DNA of 24,540 bases from an uncultured Collinsella sp. (GTDB lineage: Bacteria > Actinomycetota > Coriobacteriia > Coriobacteriales > Coriobacteriaceae), in contig USAY01000015.1 of the NCBI GenBank assembly GCA_900552755.1, positions 1 through 24,540 of the forward strand. Direction: 5' to 3'. Made by a program: the position numbers and the translations under genes. Shown here in pieces: positions 1 through 7,071 of the stretch (position 1 is its first letter; each line of letters begins with the position of its first letter). The notes beneath the pieces were generated by a model. That model was not told the DNA's origin and made no database searches. It saw nothing but the letters and a program-made list of their open reading frames with translations.

Positions 1-28
1 GGTAAAAGATCACATCGGAGATTGATAA

Positions 29-1057
29 ATGGCCGTTTCGGAACCACTATACGGGAAAAACCCCGCGGAGCTCGCCGCCCTCTGCGCCGAGACGGGTCTG
101 CCGCGTTTCGCAGCACGACAGCTCGCCCGCTGGCTCTATGTGAAGCACATCGAAGACCCGATGCTGATGACCGATATCCCGGCTGCCCGGCGCGCCCTGC
201 TGGCCGAACGGTTCCGGCAGGTGCTGACCCCGCCCGAACGGGTCACCGAATCGGCCGACGGCACGAAGAAATACCTCTTCCGCACACAACAGGGAGCCTA
301 CATCGAATCGGCCTATATTCCCGACGGCGACAGGGCCACGCTCTGCGTCTCGTCGCAGGCCGGGTGCCGCATGGGGTGTAAATTCTGCGCCACGGGGCGG
401 CAGGGGCTTCAGCAGTCGCTCACGGCGGCCGAAATCCTCAACCAAGCGGTTTCGCTGCCCGAGCGCGACAAACTCACGAACCTCGTGTTCATGGGCATGG
501 GCGAACCGCTCGACAACACGGACGAGGTGCTGCGGACGCTCGAGATAATCACCGCCGAGTGGGGTTTCGGCTGGTCGCCGACACGCATCACGCTCTCCAC
601 GGCGGGCGTCGTGCCCGAATTGCGGCGTTTTCTCGACGCGACGAAGGTTCACCTGGCCGTCAGCCTCCACAACCCCTTCCACGAAGAGCGTATGGAGATC
701 ATGCCCGTCGAACGGGCGTGGCCGATCGCCGAAGTCGCCGCGATCCTGCGCGAATACGACTTCACCCACCAGCGGCGGGTGTCGTTCGAATACATCGTGA
801 TGAGCGGGCTGAACGACTCCCCGCGCCACATCCGCGAACTGACGCGCCTGCTGAACGGCATCAAATGCCGCATCAACCTGATCCGCTTCCACCGGATTCC
901 CGACTCGCCCTACTTCTCGCCCGGCGACGAGGCGATGGTCCGCTTCCGCGACGCGCTGACCGCCCGCGGCATTCAGACCACGATCCGCGCCTCGCGGGGC
1001 GAGGACATCCAGGCCGCATGCGGGTTATTGAGCACCCGCCTAAAAGGCGGGATTTAG
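29..1057 (+). CDS. rlmN: 23S rRNA (adenine-2503-C2) methyltransferase, radical SAM
   Basis: RlmN methylates C2 of A2503 in 23S rRNA, and in many bacteria A37 of some tRNAs, using two SAM molecules and a [4Fe-4S] cluster. The 342-residue protein has the family's usual length. It shows the radical-SAM cluster motif CxxxCxxC (C113, C117, C120 in CRMGCKFC), the GMGEPL motif that follows in this family, and the conserved C-terminal Cys (about C331, in AACGLL) that carries the methyl intermediate. The ATG at 29 follows a GGAG element at about 17-20, so I take it as the start. The protein style is Bacteroidota, unlike everything after about 2,100. The reading frame is intact; its last codons overlap a short GC-rich hairpin and the stop runs into a G9 tract. 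Confidence 0.96.
   Translation: MAVSEPLYGKNPAELAALCAETGLPRFAARQLARWLYVKHIEDPMLMTDIPAARRALLAERFRQVLTPPERVTESADGTKKYLFRTQQGAYIESAYIPDGDRATLCVSSQAGCRMGCKFCATGRQGLQQSLTAAEILNQAVSLPERDKLTNLVFMGMGEPLDNTDEVLRTLEIITAEWGFGWSPTRITLSTAGVVPELRRFLDATKVHLAVSLHNPFHEERMEIMPVERAWPIAEVAAILREYDFTHQRRVSFEYIVMSGLNDSPRHIRELTRLLNGIKCRINLIRFHRIPDSPYFSPGDEAMVRFRDALTARGIQTTIRASRGEDIQAACGLLSTRLKGGI
1035..1051 (+). terminator. Hairpin overlapping the rlmN stop, next to a G9 tract
   Basis: CCCGCCT and AGGCGGG pair as a 7-bp stem with an AAA loop inside the last codons of rlmN. ATTTAG (stop) and nine G residues (1057-1065) follow. There is no proper U-tract, so this may be a weak terminator or a processing or attenuation structure. 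The hairpin is seen directly; its function is inferred. Confidence 0.35.
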
Positions 1058-1109
1058 GGGGGGGGCCTTATCGCGCTGTCGGGCCAATTCTGCGCCGCTA
1101 CCCTTAAAA

Positions 1110-1126
1110 GCCGTTTTTCAAACGGC
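1110..1126 (+). other. Short hairpin in the rlmN to thioredoxin-like gene gap
   Basis: GCCGTTT and AAACGGC form a 7-bp stem with a TTC loop, 42 bases before the next start codon. A T5 run lies a few bases further on (about 1135-1139), but not directly after the stem, so a terminator call is weak. The rest of the 1058-1167 gap shows nothing I recognise, and I could not find a clear Bacteroidota -33/-7 promoter. Confidence 0.3.
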
Positions 1127-1167
1127 CGGTTCGGTTTTTGCACCCATCACCGGAAAACTCGATTCGT

Positions 1168-1593
1168 ATGAAAAAGCTACTTTTTTTGCTGATGTTCGCA
1201 CTCGGAACGGGCGCGGCGCAGGCGCAGGTGAAGTTCGAGACCAAATCGACGGACGCCGTGCGCGAAATGGCGATCAAGCAGGGCAAGCTGGTCTTCATCG
1301 ACCTCTACGCCACGTGGTGTCCGCCCTGCCGCACGATGGAACGGGAGGTTTTCTCACGCAAGGACGTGGGGGATTTCATGGAACAGCATTTCGTGGCCGC
1401 CAAATACGACGTGGACAAAACCACGGGCAAGGAACTGCTCAAACGCTACGGAAGCGGGGCGATCCCGCTCTACCTGGTCTTCGACACGCAGGGCGAACTG
1501 CTGGGGCGCATACAGGGGGCGGCCAAGCCCGACAAATTCATGGCCGACCTGCAAACGATCCTCGACAGACAGCAGCCCAAACAGGGAAAGTAA
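1168..1593 (+). CDS. Secreted thioredoxin-fold protein (thioredoxin_7-like)
   Basis: A 141-residue protein with an N-terminal signal peptide: MKK, a hydrophobic core, then a cut site likely after AQA at about residue 19. A thioredoxin fold follows, with active site WCPPC (C51, C54). It should act in the periplasm as a disulphide reductase or oxidase. The later segment GAIPLYLVFD contains the cis-proline (IP) expected of the fold. Such stand-alone periplasmic thioredoxins are common in Bacteroidota. The frame opens earlier at a TTG (1138), but that would put ten polar residues before the signal peptide, so I choose the ATG at 1168. It converges on the HXXEE-like gene, with a large palindrome over both 3' ends. 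The substrate is unknown. Confidence 0.85.
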   Translation: MKKLLFLLMFALGTGAAQAQVKFETKSTDAVREMAIKQGKLVFIDLYATWCPPCRTMEREVFSRKDVGDFMEQHFVAAKYDVDKTTGKELLKRYGSGAIPLYLVFDTQGELLGRIQGAAKPDKFMADLQTILDRQQPKQGK

Positions 1594-1600
1594 TCACCTG

Positions 1601-1644
1601 GGCTCATGCATCGTCTGGCGGCGCCGCCAGACGATGCACGAGCC
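1601..1644. terminator. Large palindrome between convergent genes (possible bidirectional terminator)
   Basis: Bases 1607-1638 are a perfect 32-base palindrome centred at 1622/1623. After one mismatch (A1606/C1639) five more pairs extend it to 1601-1644. It lies 7 bases after the thioredoxin-like stop and overlaps the last codons and stop (1604-1606) of the opposing gene. No T-run follows on either side, so classic intrinsic termination is uncertain; it could block read-through by structure or be a repeat element. Confidence 0.5.
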
Positions 1645-2092
1645 AGAGATTGACCGCGGCGACGGCACATCCCGCCATCCCGCATAACACGAACTCCCGG
1701 AGCGAAAAGGCCCGGGAGTTTATCATGATGCACAGTCCCCGGCCACAGCAGGCCAGGCACGGCAGCGACGTCGCAATGACGGGGACATAGCGTCCCACGG
1801 CAGCCCACTGCCCGAGATGGATCAGCAGGTGCATCCCGAACGCAAGGAACAGGGCCAGCCACGGATAATAACAGCCGGCAAGGGCCGCACAGGCCGTTAC
1901 CGCCACCAGCAAAACCAGTTCTTCGGCAGCCATGGCGGCAAACCGCAAGGGGGAGATCCCGTCGAAATGCAGGAGCATGCGGCGGGCGAGCTGCGGAAAA
2001 TCGGTCGGTCCAGAGCAATATCGTGCAAACGGAAATCTGGCTGATGATCTGTTCGCGACAAAGACTCGATAGGTAGCCCCCTCTATGACCTT
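1604..2092 (-). pseudogene. HXXEE-like integral membrane protein, 5' end lost at the genome junction
   Basis: The frame is open on the minus strand from 2092 to the stop at 1604. The first in-frame ATG is at 1978 (124 residues), but family-like sequence (ARFPFAR...) continues upstream of it. The recognisable part has the segment FAAMAAEELVLL, a membrane helix, then HLLIHLGQ and RYVPVIATSLP. I associate these with the HXXEE family, small membrane proteins of unknown function common in Bacteroidota. The HxxEE signature itself normally sits in the first helix, which is missing here. Upstream the frame hits TAA at 2093-2095, just where the Collinsella-like hairpin element begins. I read this as a gene truncated by a contig join rather than a natural pseudogene. 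The family call is from memory of the pattern and moderate. Confidence 0.5.
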
Positions 2093-2094
2093 TT

Positions 2095-2167
2095 ATAAGT
2101 TGCGGTGAAATAGGGACTAAATTTGGGGTTGAATCGTTTAAACAGTCCCTATTTCACCGCAACTTAT
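2095..2167. repeat. Long inverted-repeat element (24-bp arms, 25-base loop)
   Basis: Bases 2095-2118 and 2144-2167 are perfect 24-base inverted repeats around a 25-base spacer that contains GTTTAAAC. The arm begins ATAAGTTGCGGTGAAATAGG. There is no ORF inside and no clear target-site duplication, so it is not a recognisable IS or MITE. It is longer than an ordinary terminator and lies beyond the PTS terminator, at the boundary with the Bacteroidota segment. I suspect a dispersed intergenic palindrome of the Coriobacteriia genome; this window has only one copy. Confidence 0.75.
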
Positions 2168-2177
2168 GGGAGGGATA

Positions 2178-2216
2178 GAAAAAGGCGAAGGCCCTGGAGA
2201 GGGACTCCGCCTTTTA
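2178..2216 (-). terminator. Intrinsic terminator of the PTS gene
   Basis: Read on the minus strand, AAAAGGCGGAG pairs with CUUCGCCUUUUU around an inner CCCT/AGGG stem and ends in a U-tract. It lies 33 bases after the stop of the PTS permease gene. Confidence 0.75.
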
Positions 2217-2249
2217 TACAGGGGGCGATGGTATTCGCGTACCGTGGGA

Positions 2250-4253
2250 TTAGACCAGGCGGGCGTTGATCGTCTTGGCGATCTCGGCGGCGTCGGTGGA
2301 ACCCTTGACGGTGGCACGGAAGTCCTCGTCCATGAGCGCCTCGGCAACCTTGGACAGGATCTTAAGGTGCGTGGTGCCGGCCTGGGCACCGGGGATGAGC
2401 AGGGCGATAGCCACGTTGACGGGAGCGCCGTCCATGGTGTCCCAACCGGTCACGCCGGACTCGTCCTTGACGACGATGACGGCAGCCTCGGTAATGGCGT
2501 CGGACTTGGCATGCGGGATGGCGAAGCCCTCCATCATGCCCGTGGTGCCCTCGGCCTCGCGGGCCAGGAAGGCGTTCATCACGGCGTCGGCGTCGCTGGC
2601 GATACCGGCCTTGACGGCCTGGTTGGAAACGAAGCTCAGAGCCTCGTCACGAGAAGCGAAGTCCTCGGCGACAAAGACATTCTCGACCTTCACGAAGTCG
2701 GCAGCCTCGGCCTTGGGGGCCTCGACGGCAGCGGCCTTGGGAGCCTCAACCGGCTTGGCTGCAGGAGCGGCCTTCTGATTCTTCTCGAAGTCGTACTTCT
2801 TGAAGGCCACGAACAGGATGCCACCGACCACAGCGCCGATGAGGATCGCGAGGACCCAAAGCGGACCGTTCTCGACAACGGGCAGGACCAGGAAGCCACC
2901 GTGAGGCGCCGGATCGTGAACGTTGAACATAATGGTCAGGATCGAAGCGATAGAGGAACCGAGCATCATGATGGGCATGACGGGCCAGATGTTCTTGGTC
3001 ATGAACGGAATGGCACCCTCGGTGATGTGGGTGCAACCAAGGATGAGGTTGACGACACCGGCGTCGTGATCCTCCTGGCTGAAGTACTTCTTGCCGACAA
3101 CGACGGCAAAGGTGGTGATCAGCGGCGGAACGATGCAGGCGGCGGAGACGGCAGCCATGAAGTTGGTGCCGAAGTTGTAGGTATCGGTGCCAACACCGGC
3201 GGCCAAAGCCTCGGTGAGCATAGCAGTACCGGTGACGTAAGCAGCCTTGTTGACCGGGCCGCCCATGTCAAAGGCGCACATGCAGCCAATGGCAAGACCC
3301 AGTACAACGGCGCCAGAGGCGGACAGGCCCTTGAGGAAGTCCATCATGGCGGTGTTGATGGCAGCCATGGGGCCGGAAATGCCGAGCATGACCAGGCCGA
3401 CAATAGCCGTCGAGAACAGCGGGTACAGGAAGATAGCCTTGAGGCCGTCCAGGTTCTTGGGCAGACCGGCAAAGACCTTCTCGAGCAGCAGGATAACATA
3501 GCCGGCGAGGAAGCCACCGACGATGCCGCCCAGGAAGCCGAAGCCCACGCCGGCGCCACCGGCGTCGATCATGCCGGTCTCGGCGTTAACAGGCAGGCCC
3601 TGGATGGCGATCATACCGGCAACAAAACCGGGAACGAGCGCCGGGCGCTTGCCGATGGATTCGGCGATGTAGGCGGAAAGCACCGGAACCATGAGGTTCA
3701 TTGCGATGCCGCCGATGATCTTGAGCATCGCAGCAAAGCTGTTGTAGTCAGACGCCGTCGAATCGAAGGACGTAATGCCCCACAGGAACGAGACAGCGGT
3801 CAGAACACCACCGGCAACGACGAAGACCAGCATGTGGCTGACGCCGTTCATGAGGTGCTTGTAGATGATGTGGCCGATGGACTCCTTCTCCTCGACCTCG
3901 TCCTCGACATCGGCGGCAGCGGCAACCGTGTCGTCGCCCTTGGCGGCGAGCGCGCGGTCAATCAGCTTACCGGCGGCCTCAACGGACAGGGCCTTGGAAA
4001 CACCAACGGAAACCATGGGCTTGCCGGCGAAACGCTCAGCCTGGACATCCTTGTCGGCTGCGACGACGACGGCCTTGGCACCAGCGATCTCACTCTTGGT
4101 GAGCTCGTTCTCGACACCGACCTGGCCATGAGTCTCGACCTTAATGGTCAGACCGCGCTCGGCAGCTGCCTTCTCCAGCGCCTCCTTAGCCATGAAGGTG
4201 TGCGCAATGCCGGTCGGGCAACCGGTCGCGGCGATGATGTCAAACTTAGCCAT
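2250..4253 (-). CDS. PTS fructose-family permease, IIB-IIC-IIA fusion
   Basis: This 667-residue protein takes up and phosphorylates a sugar, using phosphate from PEP via EI and HPr. Domain order: IIB at about 1-105 with the phospho-Cys motif GCPTGIAHT (C12); an acidic linker; the multi-helix IIC membrane domain at about 125-480; an Ala/Pro/Lys-rich flexible linker at about 490-520; and IIA at about 520-667 with the phospho-His motif GFAIPHAKSD (H581). The set matches the fructose/mannitol (FruA-like) family, but the true sugar could be another such as mannosylglycerate. The ATG at 4253 has a strong AAGGAGG site. A terminator follows the gene. It is divergent from an RpiR-type regulator, its likely controller. 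No fruK or fruR lies alongside, unlike a classic fru operon. Confidence 0.92.
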   Translation of the reverse strand: MAKFDIIAATGCPTGIAHTFMAKEALEKAAAERGLTIKVETHGQVGVENELTKSEIAGAKAVVVAADKDVQAERFAGKPMVSVGVSKALSVEAAGKLIDRALAAKGDDTVAAAADVEDEVEEKESIGHIIYKHLMNGVSHMLVFVVAGGVLTAVSFLWGITSFDSTASDYNSFAAMLKIIGGIAMNLMVPVLSAYIAESIGKRPALVPGFVAGMIAIQGLPVNAETGMIDAGGAGVGFGFLGGIVGGFLAGYVILLLEKVFAGLPKNLDGLKAIFLYPLFSTAIVGLVMLGISGPMAAINTAMMDFLKGLSASGAVVLGLAIGCMCAFDMGGPVNKAAYVTGTAMLTEALAAGVGTDTYNFGTNFMAAVSAACIVPPLITTFAVVVGKKYFSQEDHDAGVVNLILGCTHITEGAIPFMTKNIWPVMPIMMLGSSIASILTIMFNVHDPAPHGGFLVLPVVENGPLWVLAILIGAVVGGILFVAFKKYDFEKNQKAAPAAKPVEAPKAAAVEAPKAEAADFVKVENVFVAEDFASRDEALSFVSNQAVKAGIASDADAVMNAFLAREAEGTTGMMEGFAIPHAKSDAITEAAVIVVKDESGVTGWDTMDGAPVNVAIALLIPGAQAGTTHLKILSKVAEALMDEDFRATVKGSTDAAEIAKTINARLV

Positions 4254-4274
4254 GTGTCCCTCCTTCTTGAGTAC

Positions 4275-4290
4275 AGCGCCCGCGGGCGCT
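4275..4290 (-). promoter_or_regulatory. GC palindrome in the PTS mRNA leader
   Basis: AGCGCCCGCGGGCGCT is a perfect 16-base palindrome located 22 bases upstream of the PTS start codon and next to its ribosome-binding site. It may fold in the leader RNA or bind a regulator. Its role is not shown by the sequence. Confidence 0.4.
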
Positions 4291-4297
4291 CCCCTAC

Positions 4298-4319
4298 ACG
4301 CGCTTCAATGCGCGTTTTT
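4298..4319 (+). terminator. Hairpin plus T-run in the divergent region
   Basis: ACGCGC and GCGCGT pair around a TTCAAT loop and are followed by TTTT on the plus strand. In that direction it resembles a small intrinsic terminator, although no plus-strand gene ends here. On the minus strand it is a second hairpin of the PTS leader. Function is open. Confidence 0.3.
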
Positions 4320-4380
4320 CCACAACTGAAAGATACCAACCTACCGTCCGCGTGAGAAGAGACAAGGTGCAATTCTCCGG

Positions 4381-4424
4381 TGAAAGGTTCTTTCATAACC
4401 GTAAACGGTAGGTGAAAGTTTACC
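4381..4424. promoter_or_regulatory. Putative operator cluster between the PTS gene and its regulator
   Basis: Two dyads sit here: TGAAAG-GTT-CTTTCA (4381-4395) and GTAAAC-N11-GTTTAC (4401-4423). TGAAAG occurs again at 4413-4418 and at 4327-4332. Dyads of the TGAAA...TTTCA kind are typical of RpiR-family operators. The divergent gene pair supports autoregulation plus control of the PTS gene. The repeats are visible; the link to this regulator is inference. Confidence 0.5.
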
Positions 4425-4471
4425 ATCAACACTTGAAACAGCAAGGTGTATCTTGTAATTGAAAATGCCCG

Positions 4472-4477
4472 TATACT
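4472..4477 (+). promoter_or_regulatory. -10 box of the RpiR-type regulator gene
   Basis: TATACT lies 49 bases before the chosen ATG at 4526. The -35 region is poor: TTGTAA at 4453-4458 is too close. Because transcription would start near 4484, the earlier in-frame ATG at 4478 is effectively excluded. Confidence 0.4.
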
Positions 4478-4525
4478 ATGGCATTGCAAATCGAGTTAGA
4501 TTTTCATGCCAACCAGGAGCCATCC

Positions 4526-5383
4526 ATGACCGATAGTAGCAAGAGCGCACTTTCCCTCATTAGTACCCATCAGGGATACAGCGAGTCCGAGCAGCGCATT
4601 GTCGACTATATATTGGAGCACCAGTCCGAGGCGCCACGCCTCACGGCGGCTCAGCTCTCGCGCGCCGCTGCCACGTCCGAGGCGACCGTTTCGCGCTTCT
4701 GCCGCAAGCTGGGCTTTGGTAGCTTCCGCAGCTTTCAGTTTTCGTTGGCGAGGGATTTGGAAAGCCAGCGCAACGAGGGCCTGACCGACGAGGTCTCGCT
4801 CGACAATATGGAGCAGAGCCTCAAGAACATCCTGGCTGCCAAGGTAAGCGAGCTTAATGCGACCATCGACGGAATCGACCACGATACGCTGGCGGCTGTT
4901 GTGCATGCCTTTAAGCATGCAGGGGTTATTGAGTTTGCAGCTGTGGGCAATACGAACGCGGTCGCGCTCGATGCGACGTTTAAGTTTTCGCAGCTGGGCC
5001 TGCGCTGCATGGCGAGCACCATTAGCGAGACATCAATCGGCTTTGCGCTCACGTTACGCCCGGGTGACGTCATCGTGCTCATCTCAAACTCTGGCAAATC
5101 GCGCCGACTGAATCGCATGGCAAAAGCGGCTCGCAACTGCGGCGCAACCGTAGTCGTCATCAGCAGCGACAGCAAATCCCCGCTCGCGCGTCTGGCAGAC
5201 TACACTTTTAATACCGTCAACCACGAAGCGCTGCTGACGACAGGCGACTTTGCGTTCTCTAAGATCAGTGCCACGATGATCATCGAAGTCATCTACAACT
5301 TCCTGCTGCCCGAGATTGAAGACGCTCGCGAACATATCAGCTACTACGAGGAGCTCATCCAGCCGGATAAGGTCGTTGAGTAA
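4526..5383 (+). CDS. MurR/RpiR family transcriptional regulator (HTH plus SIS domain)
   Basis: A 285-residue DNA-binding regulator. The N-terminal HTH_6 domain (about residues 10-85) contains LTAAQLSRAAATSEATVSRF and then CRKLGFGSFRSF. The C-terminal SIS domain (about 115-255) should bind a phosphosugar; it contains the GDVIVLISNSGKS segment typical of SIS folds. I start it at the ATG at 4526, with AGGAG six bases upstream. An in-frame ATG at 4478 would add 16 residues but overlaps the promoter. It is transcribed away from the PTS permease and probably controls it in response to a sugar phosphate. It ends at a two-way terminator shared with recN. Confidence 0.92.
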   Translation: MTDSSKSALSLISTHQGYSESEQRIVDYILEHQSEAPRLTAAQLSRAAATSEATVSRFCRKLGFGSFRSFQFSLARDLESQRNEGLTDEVSLDNMEQSLKNILAAKVSELNATIDGIDHDTLAAVVHAFKHAGVIEFAAVGNTNAVALDATFKFSQLGLRCMASTISETSIGFALTLRPGDVIVLISNSGKSRRLNRMAKAARNCGATVVVISSDSKSPLARLADYTFNTVNHEALLTTGDFAFSKISATMIIEVIYNFLLPEIEDAREHISYYEELIQPDKVVE

Positions 5384-5392
5384 AACGCGTAG

Positions 5393-5423
5393 TGGGACAA
5401 AAATTTCAGTCTATTTTGTCCCA
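5393..5423. terminator. Bidirectional intrinsic terminator between the regulator and recN
   Basis: TGGGACAAAA and TTTTGTCCCA form a perfect 10-bp stem with an 11-base loop. The A-rich and T-rich arm ends serve both directions. It separates the converging stops at 5383 (plus) and 5443 (minus). An unpaired copy of the left arm occurs near 22316. Confidence 0.75.
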
Positions 5424-5442
5424 TCAACACCGCTGATACGAC

Positions 5443-7071
5443 CTAACCTCGAGCTTCTTTGAGCATCTGCTTTGCGTGGGCCAAGCTTGCCTCCGATTGA
5501 TCGCCGCTCAACATGCGGGCGATCTCGGCGGTACGCGCTTCGCCGGTTACCTCGTCCAAATGCGTCTGGGGAACATCGCCCGGTTCCTTGCTGACGACAT
5601 AATGCTTGTCAGCCATGACGGCGACCTGCGCCAAGTGGGTTACGACAATCACCTGATGCGTAGCGGCGAGATCTGCCAGCACGCCCGCGAGCGCACGCGC
5701 CGTGGAGCCACCGACACCGGCATCGACCTCGTCAAACACCAGCGTATCGACACCGTCCGCGTTACCGAGGACAACCTTGCTTGCAAGCATGACGCGGCTG
5801 AGCTCGCCGCCCGACGCAATGCGGCGCAGGGGACGTGGCGTCAAGCCGGCACCGCTGCGGTATAGCAGCTCGTAGCTCGAAGGACCAACGGGCGTCCACT
5901 CAGCACGGGGAAGATCGCGCGACTCCCAGACGAGCTCGGCACTACCCATCTCCAAGCGCGCCATCTGGCGGCCAACCTCGTGGCAGAAGCGCGGGGCCGC
6001 CGTATTGCGTGCGCGCTTAAGTGCCTTGGCAGCGGCAAACAACTCGCGCTCGGCGCTCCCGAGTGCCTCACGCGCCTTTTTGATCTGCTCATCGCCATCA
6101 TCGACCAGGGACAGCAGCTCTTGCGAGCGATCGCGCATGGCAAAAACATCGTCCATGGTGGGACCCCACTGACGCAACAGGCCCTTGAGGTCGGAATATC
6201 GCTCACGCATGCGTACGAGCTCGCGCGGGTCGAAGGCGACGCCATCGCGATAGGTACGAAGCTCGTTCGCGCAATCCTCAAGGGAGATACAGGCATCCGA
6301 AAGCGCATCGGCAATGTCGCCCAGTTTGCGATCGACGGTAGCCATTCGGGAAAGTTCTGCCACGGCGCTGTTCACGGCGTCGAGCGCTCCCCCTTCGGAG
6401 GCAAGCGATGCATGGGCATCGTTAGCTGTGGCAACCAGTACCTCGGCATGTTCGGAGCGCGGCAGCAGTTCCTCGAGTTCCTCATACTCGCCCGGTTTGG
6501 GGTCGACCTCGCCGATGCGCTCGAGCGCAAAGCGCGCTTCCTCGACGCGGCTCCCCTGCGCACGCGAGGTCTCTTCGACACGTCGAACCTCCTTAGCGGC
6601 AGCGCGCGAAGCCTTAAAGCAGGCGCGGTAGTGCTCGAGCGCCTCGAGTGCAGGGCGCCCTGCCCAGGCATCGACCATCGCAACATGATGCGCCGGATCG
6701 AGTAAGCGCTGGTGCTCGTGCTGGCCGCACAGATCCATCATCACGCCGACGCGCTCCGAAAGCTCGCGCACGCTGGCGATGCGGCCGTCAATCTTGACGC
6801 GGCTGCGGCCCTCGGCGGAAAGGCTGCGCTGGACCGTGAAGCCTTCCGTGTCGTGCGGGCCGTCAAACAGGCGCGCCTCGACGCTCGCCAGCGCCTCGCC
6901 CTCGCGCACCGTCGACGAATCCGCGCGCTCACCCAAAATAAGCTTGAGGGCCGAGAGCAGCGCGGTCTTGCCGGCGCCGGTCTCGCCGGTCAGGACAGTC
7001 AGGCCGGCACTCGGCACCAGCGTCGCCTCGCGAATGAGTGCAATGTTAGAAACCTGCATCTCATCGATCAT
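5443..7071 (-). CDS. recN: DNA repair protein RecN (SMC-like ATPase)
   Basis: RecN acts early in double-strand-break repair, bridging DNA ends together with RecA. The 542-residue protein has the SMC-like layout: Walker A GETGAGKT (29-36), two long coiled-coil stretches rich in Glu, Arg and Ala in the middle, then the ABC signature IASGGELSR and Walker B TLVFDEVDAGVGG near the C-terminus. Length is normal for the family. The ATG at 7071 has GGAG six bases upstream and overlaps the 3' end of nadK by 11 bases, so the two are translationally linked. It is the last gene of the tlyA-nadK-recN group, an order widespread in Gram-positive bacteria. I see no LexA box directly in front of it. Confidence 0.96.
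   Translation of the reverse strand: MIDEMQVSNIALIREATLVPSAGLTVLTGETGAGKTALLSALKLILGERADSSTVREGEALASVEARLFDGPHDTEGFTVQRSLSAEGRSRVKIDGRIASVRELSERVGVMMDLCGQHEHQRLLDPAHHVAMVDAWAGRPALEALEHYRACFKASRAAAKEVRRVEETSRAQGSRVEEARFALERIGEVDPKPGEYEELEELLPRSEHAEVLVATANDAHASLASEGGALDAVNSAVAELSRMATVDRKLGDIADALSDACISLEDCANELRTYRDGVAFDPRELVRMRERYSDLKGLLRQWGPTMDDVFAMRDRSQELLSLVDDGDEQIKKAREALGSAERELFAAAKALKRARNTAAPRFCHEVGRQMARLEMGSAELVWESRDLPRAEWTPVGPSSYELLYRSGAGLTPRPLRRIASGGELSRVMLASKVVLGNADGVDTLVFDEVDAGVGGSTARALAGVLADLAATHQVIVVTHLAQVAVMADKHYVVSKEPGDVPQTHLDEVTGEARTAEIARMLSGDQSEASLAHAKQMLKEARG

Noticed and set aside
1057..1065. Phase-variable G9 tract controlling rlmN
   Set aside because: The tract lies after the stop codon, so slippage would not change the RlmN protein, and no downstream ORF begins there.
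2166..4355. A 729-codon open frame on the plus strand opposite the PTS gene
   Set aside because: It is the GC-rich shadow of the PTS frame: Gly-, Asp- and His-rich with no domain, and the minus-strand protein has clear domains, an RBS and a terminator.
4478..4525. An earlier ATG start for the RpiR-type regulator
   Set aside because: It lies immediately after the -10 box, and AGGAG precedes the ATG at 4526.
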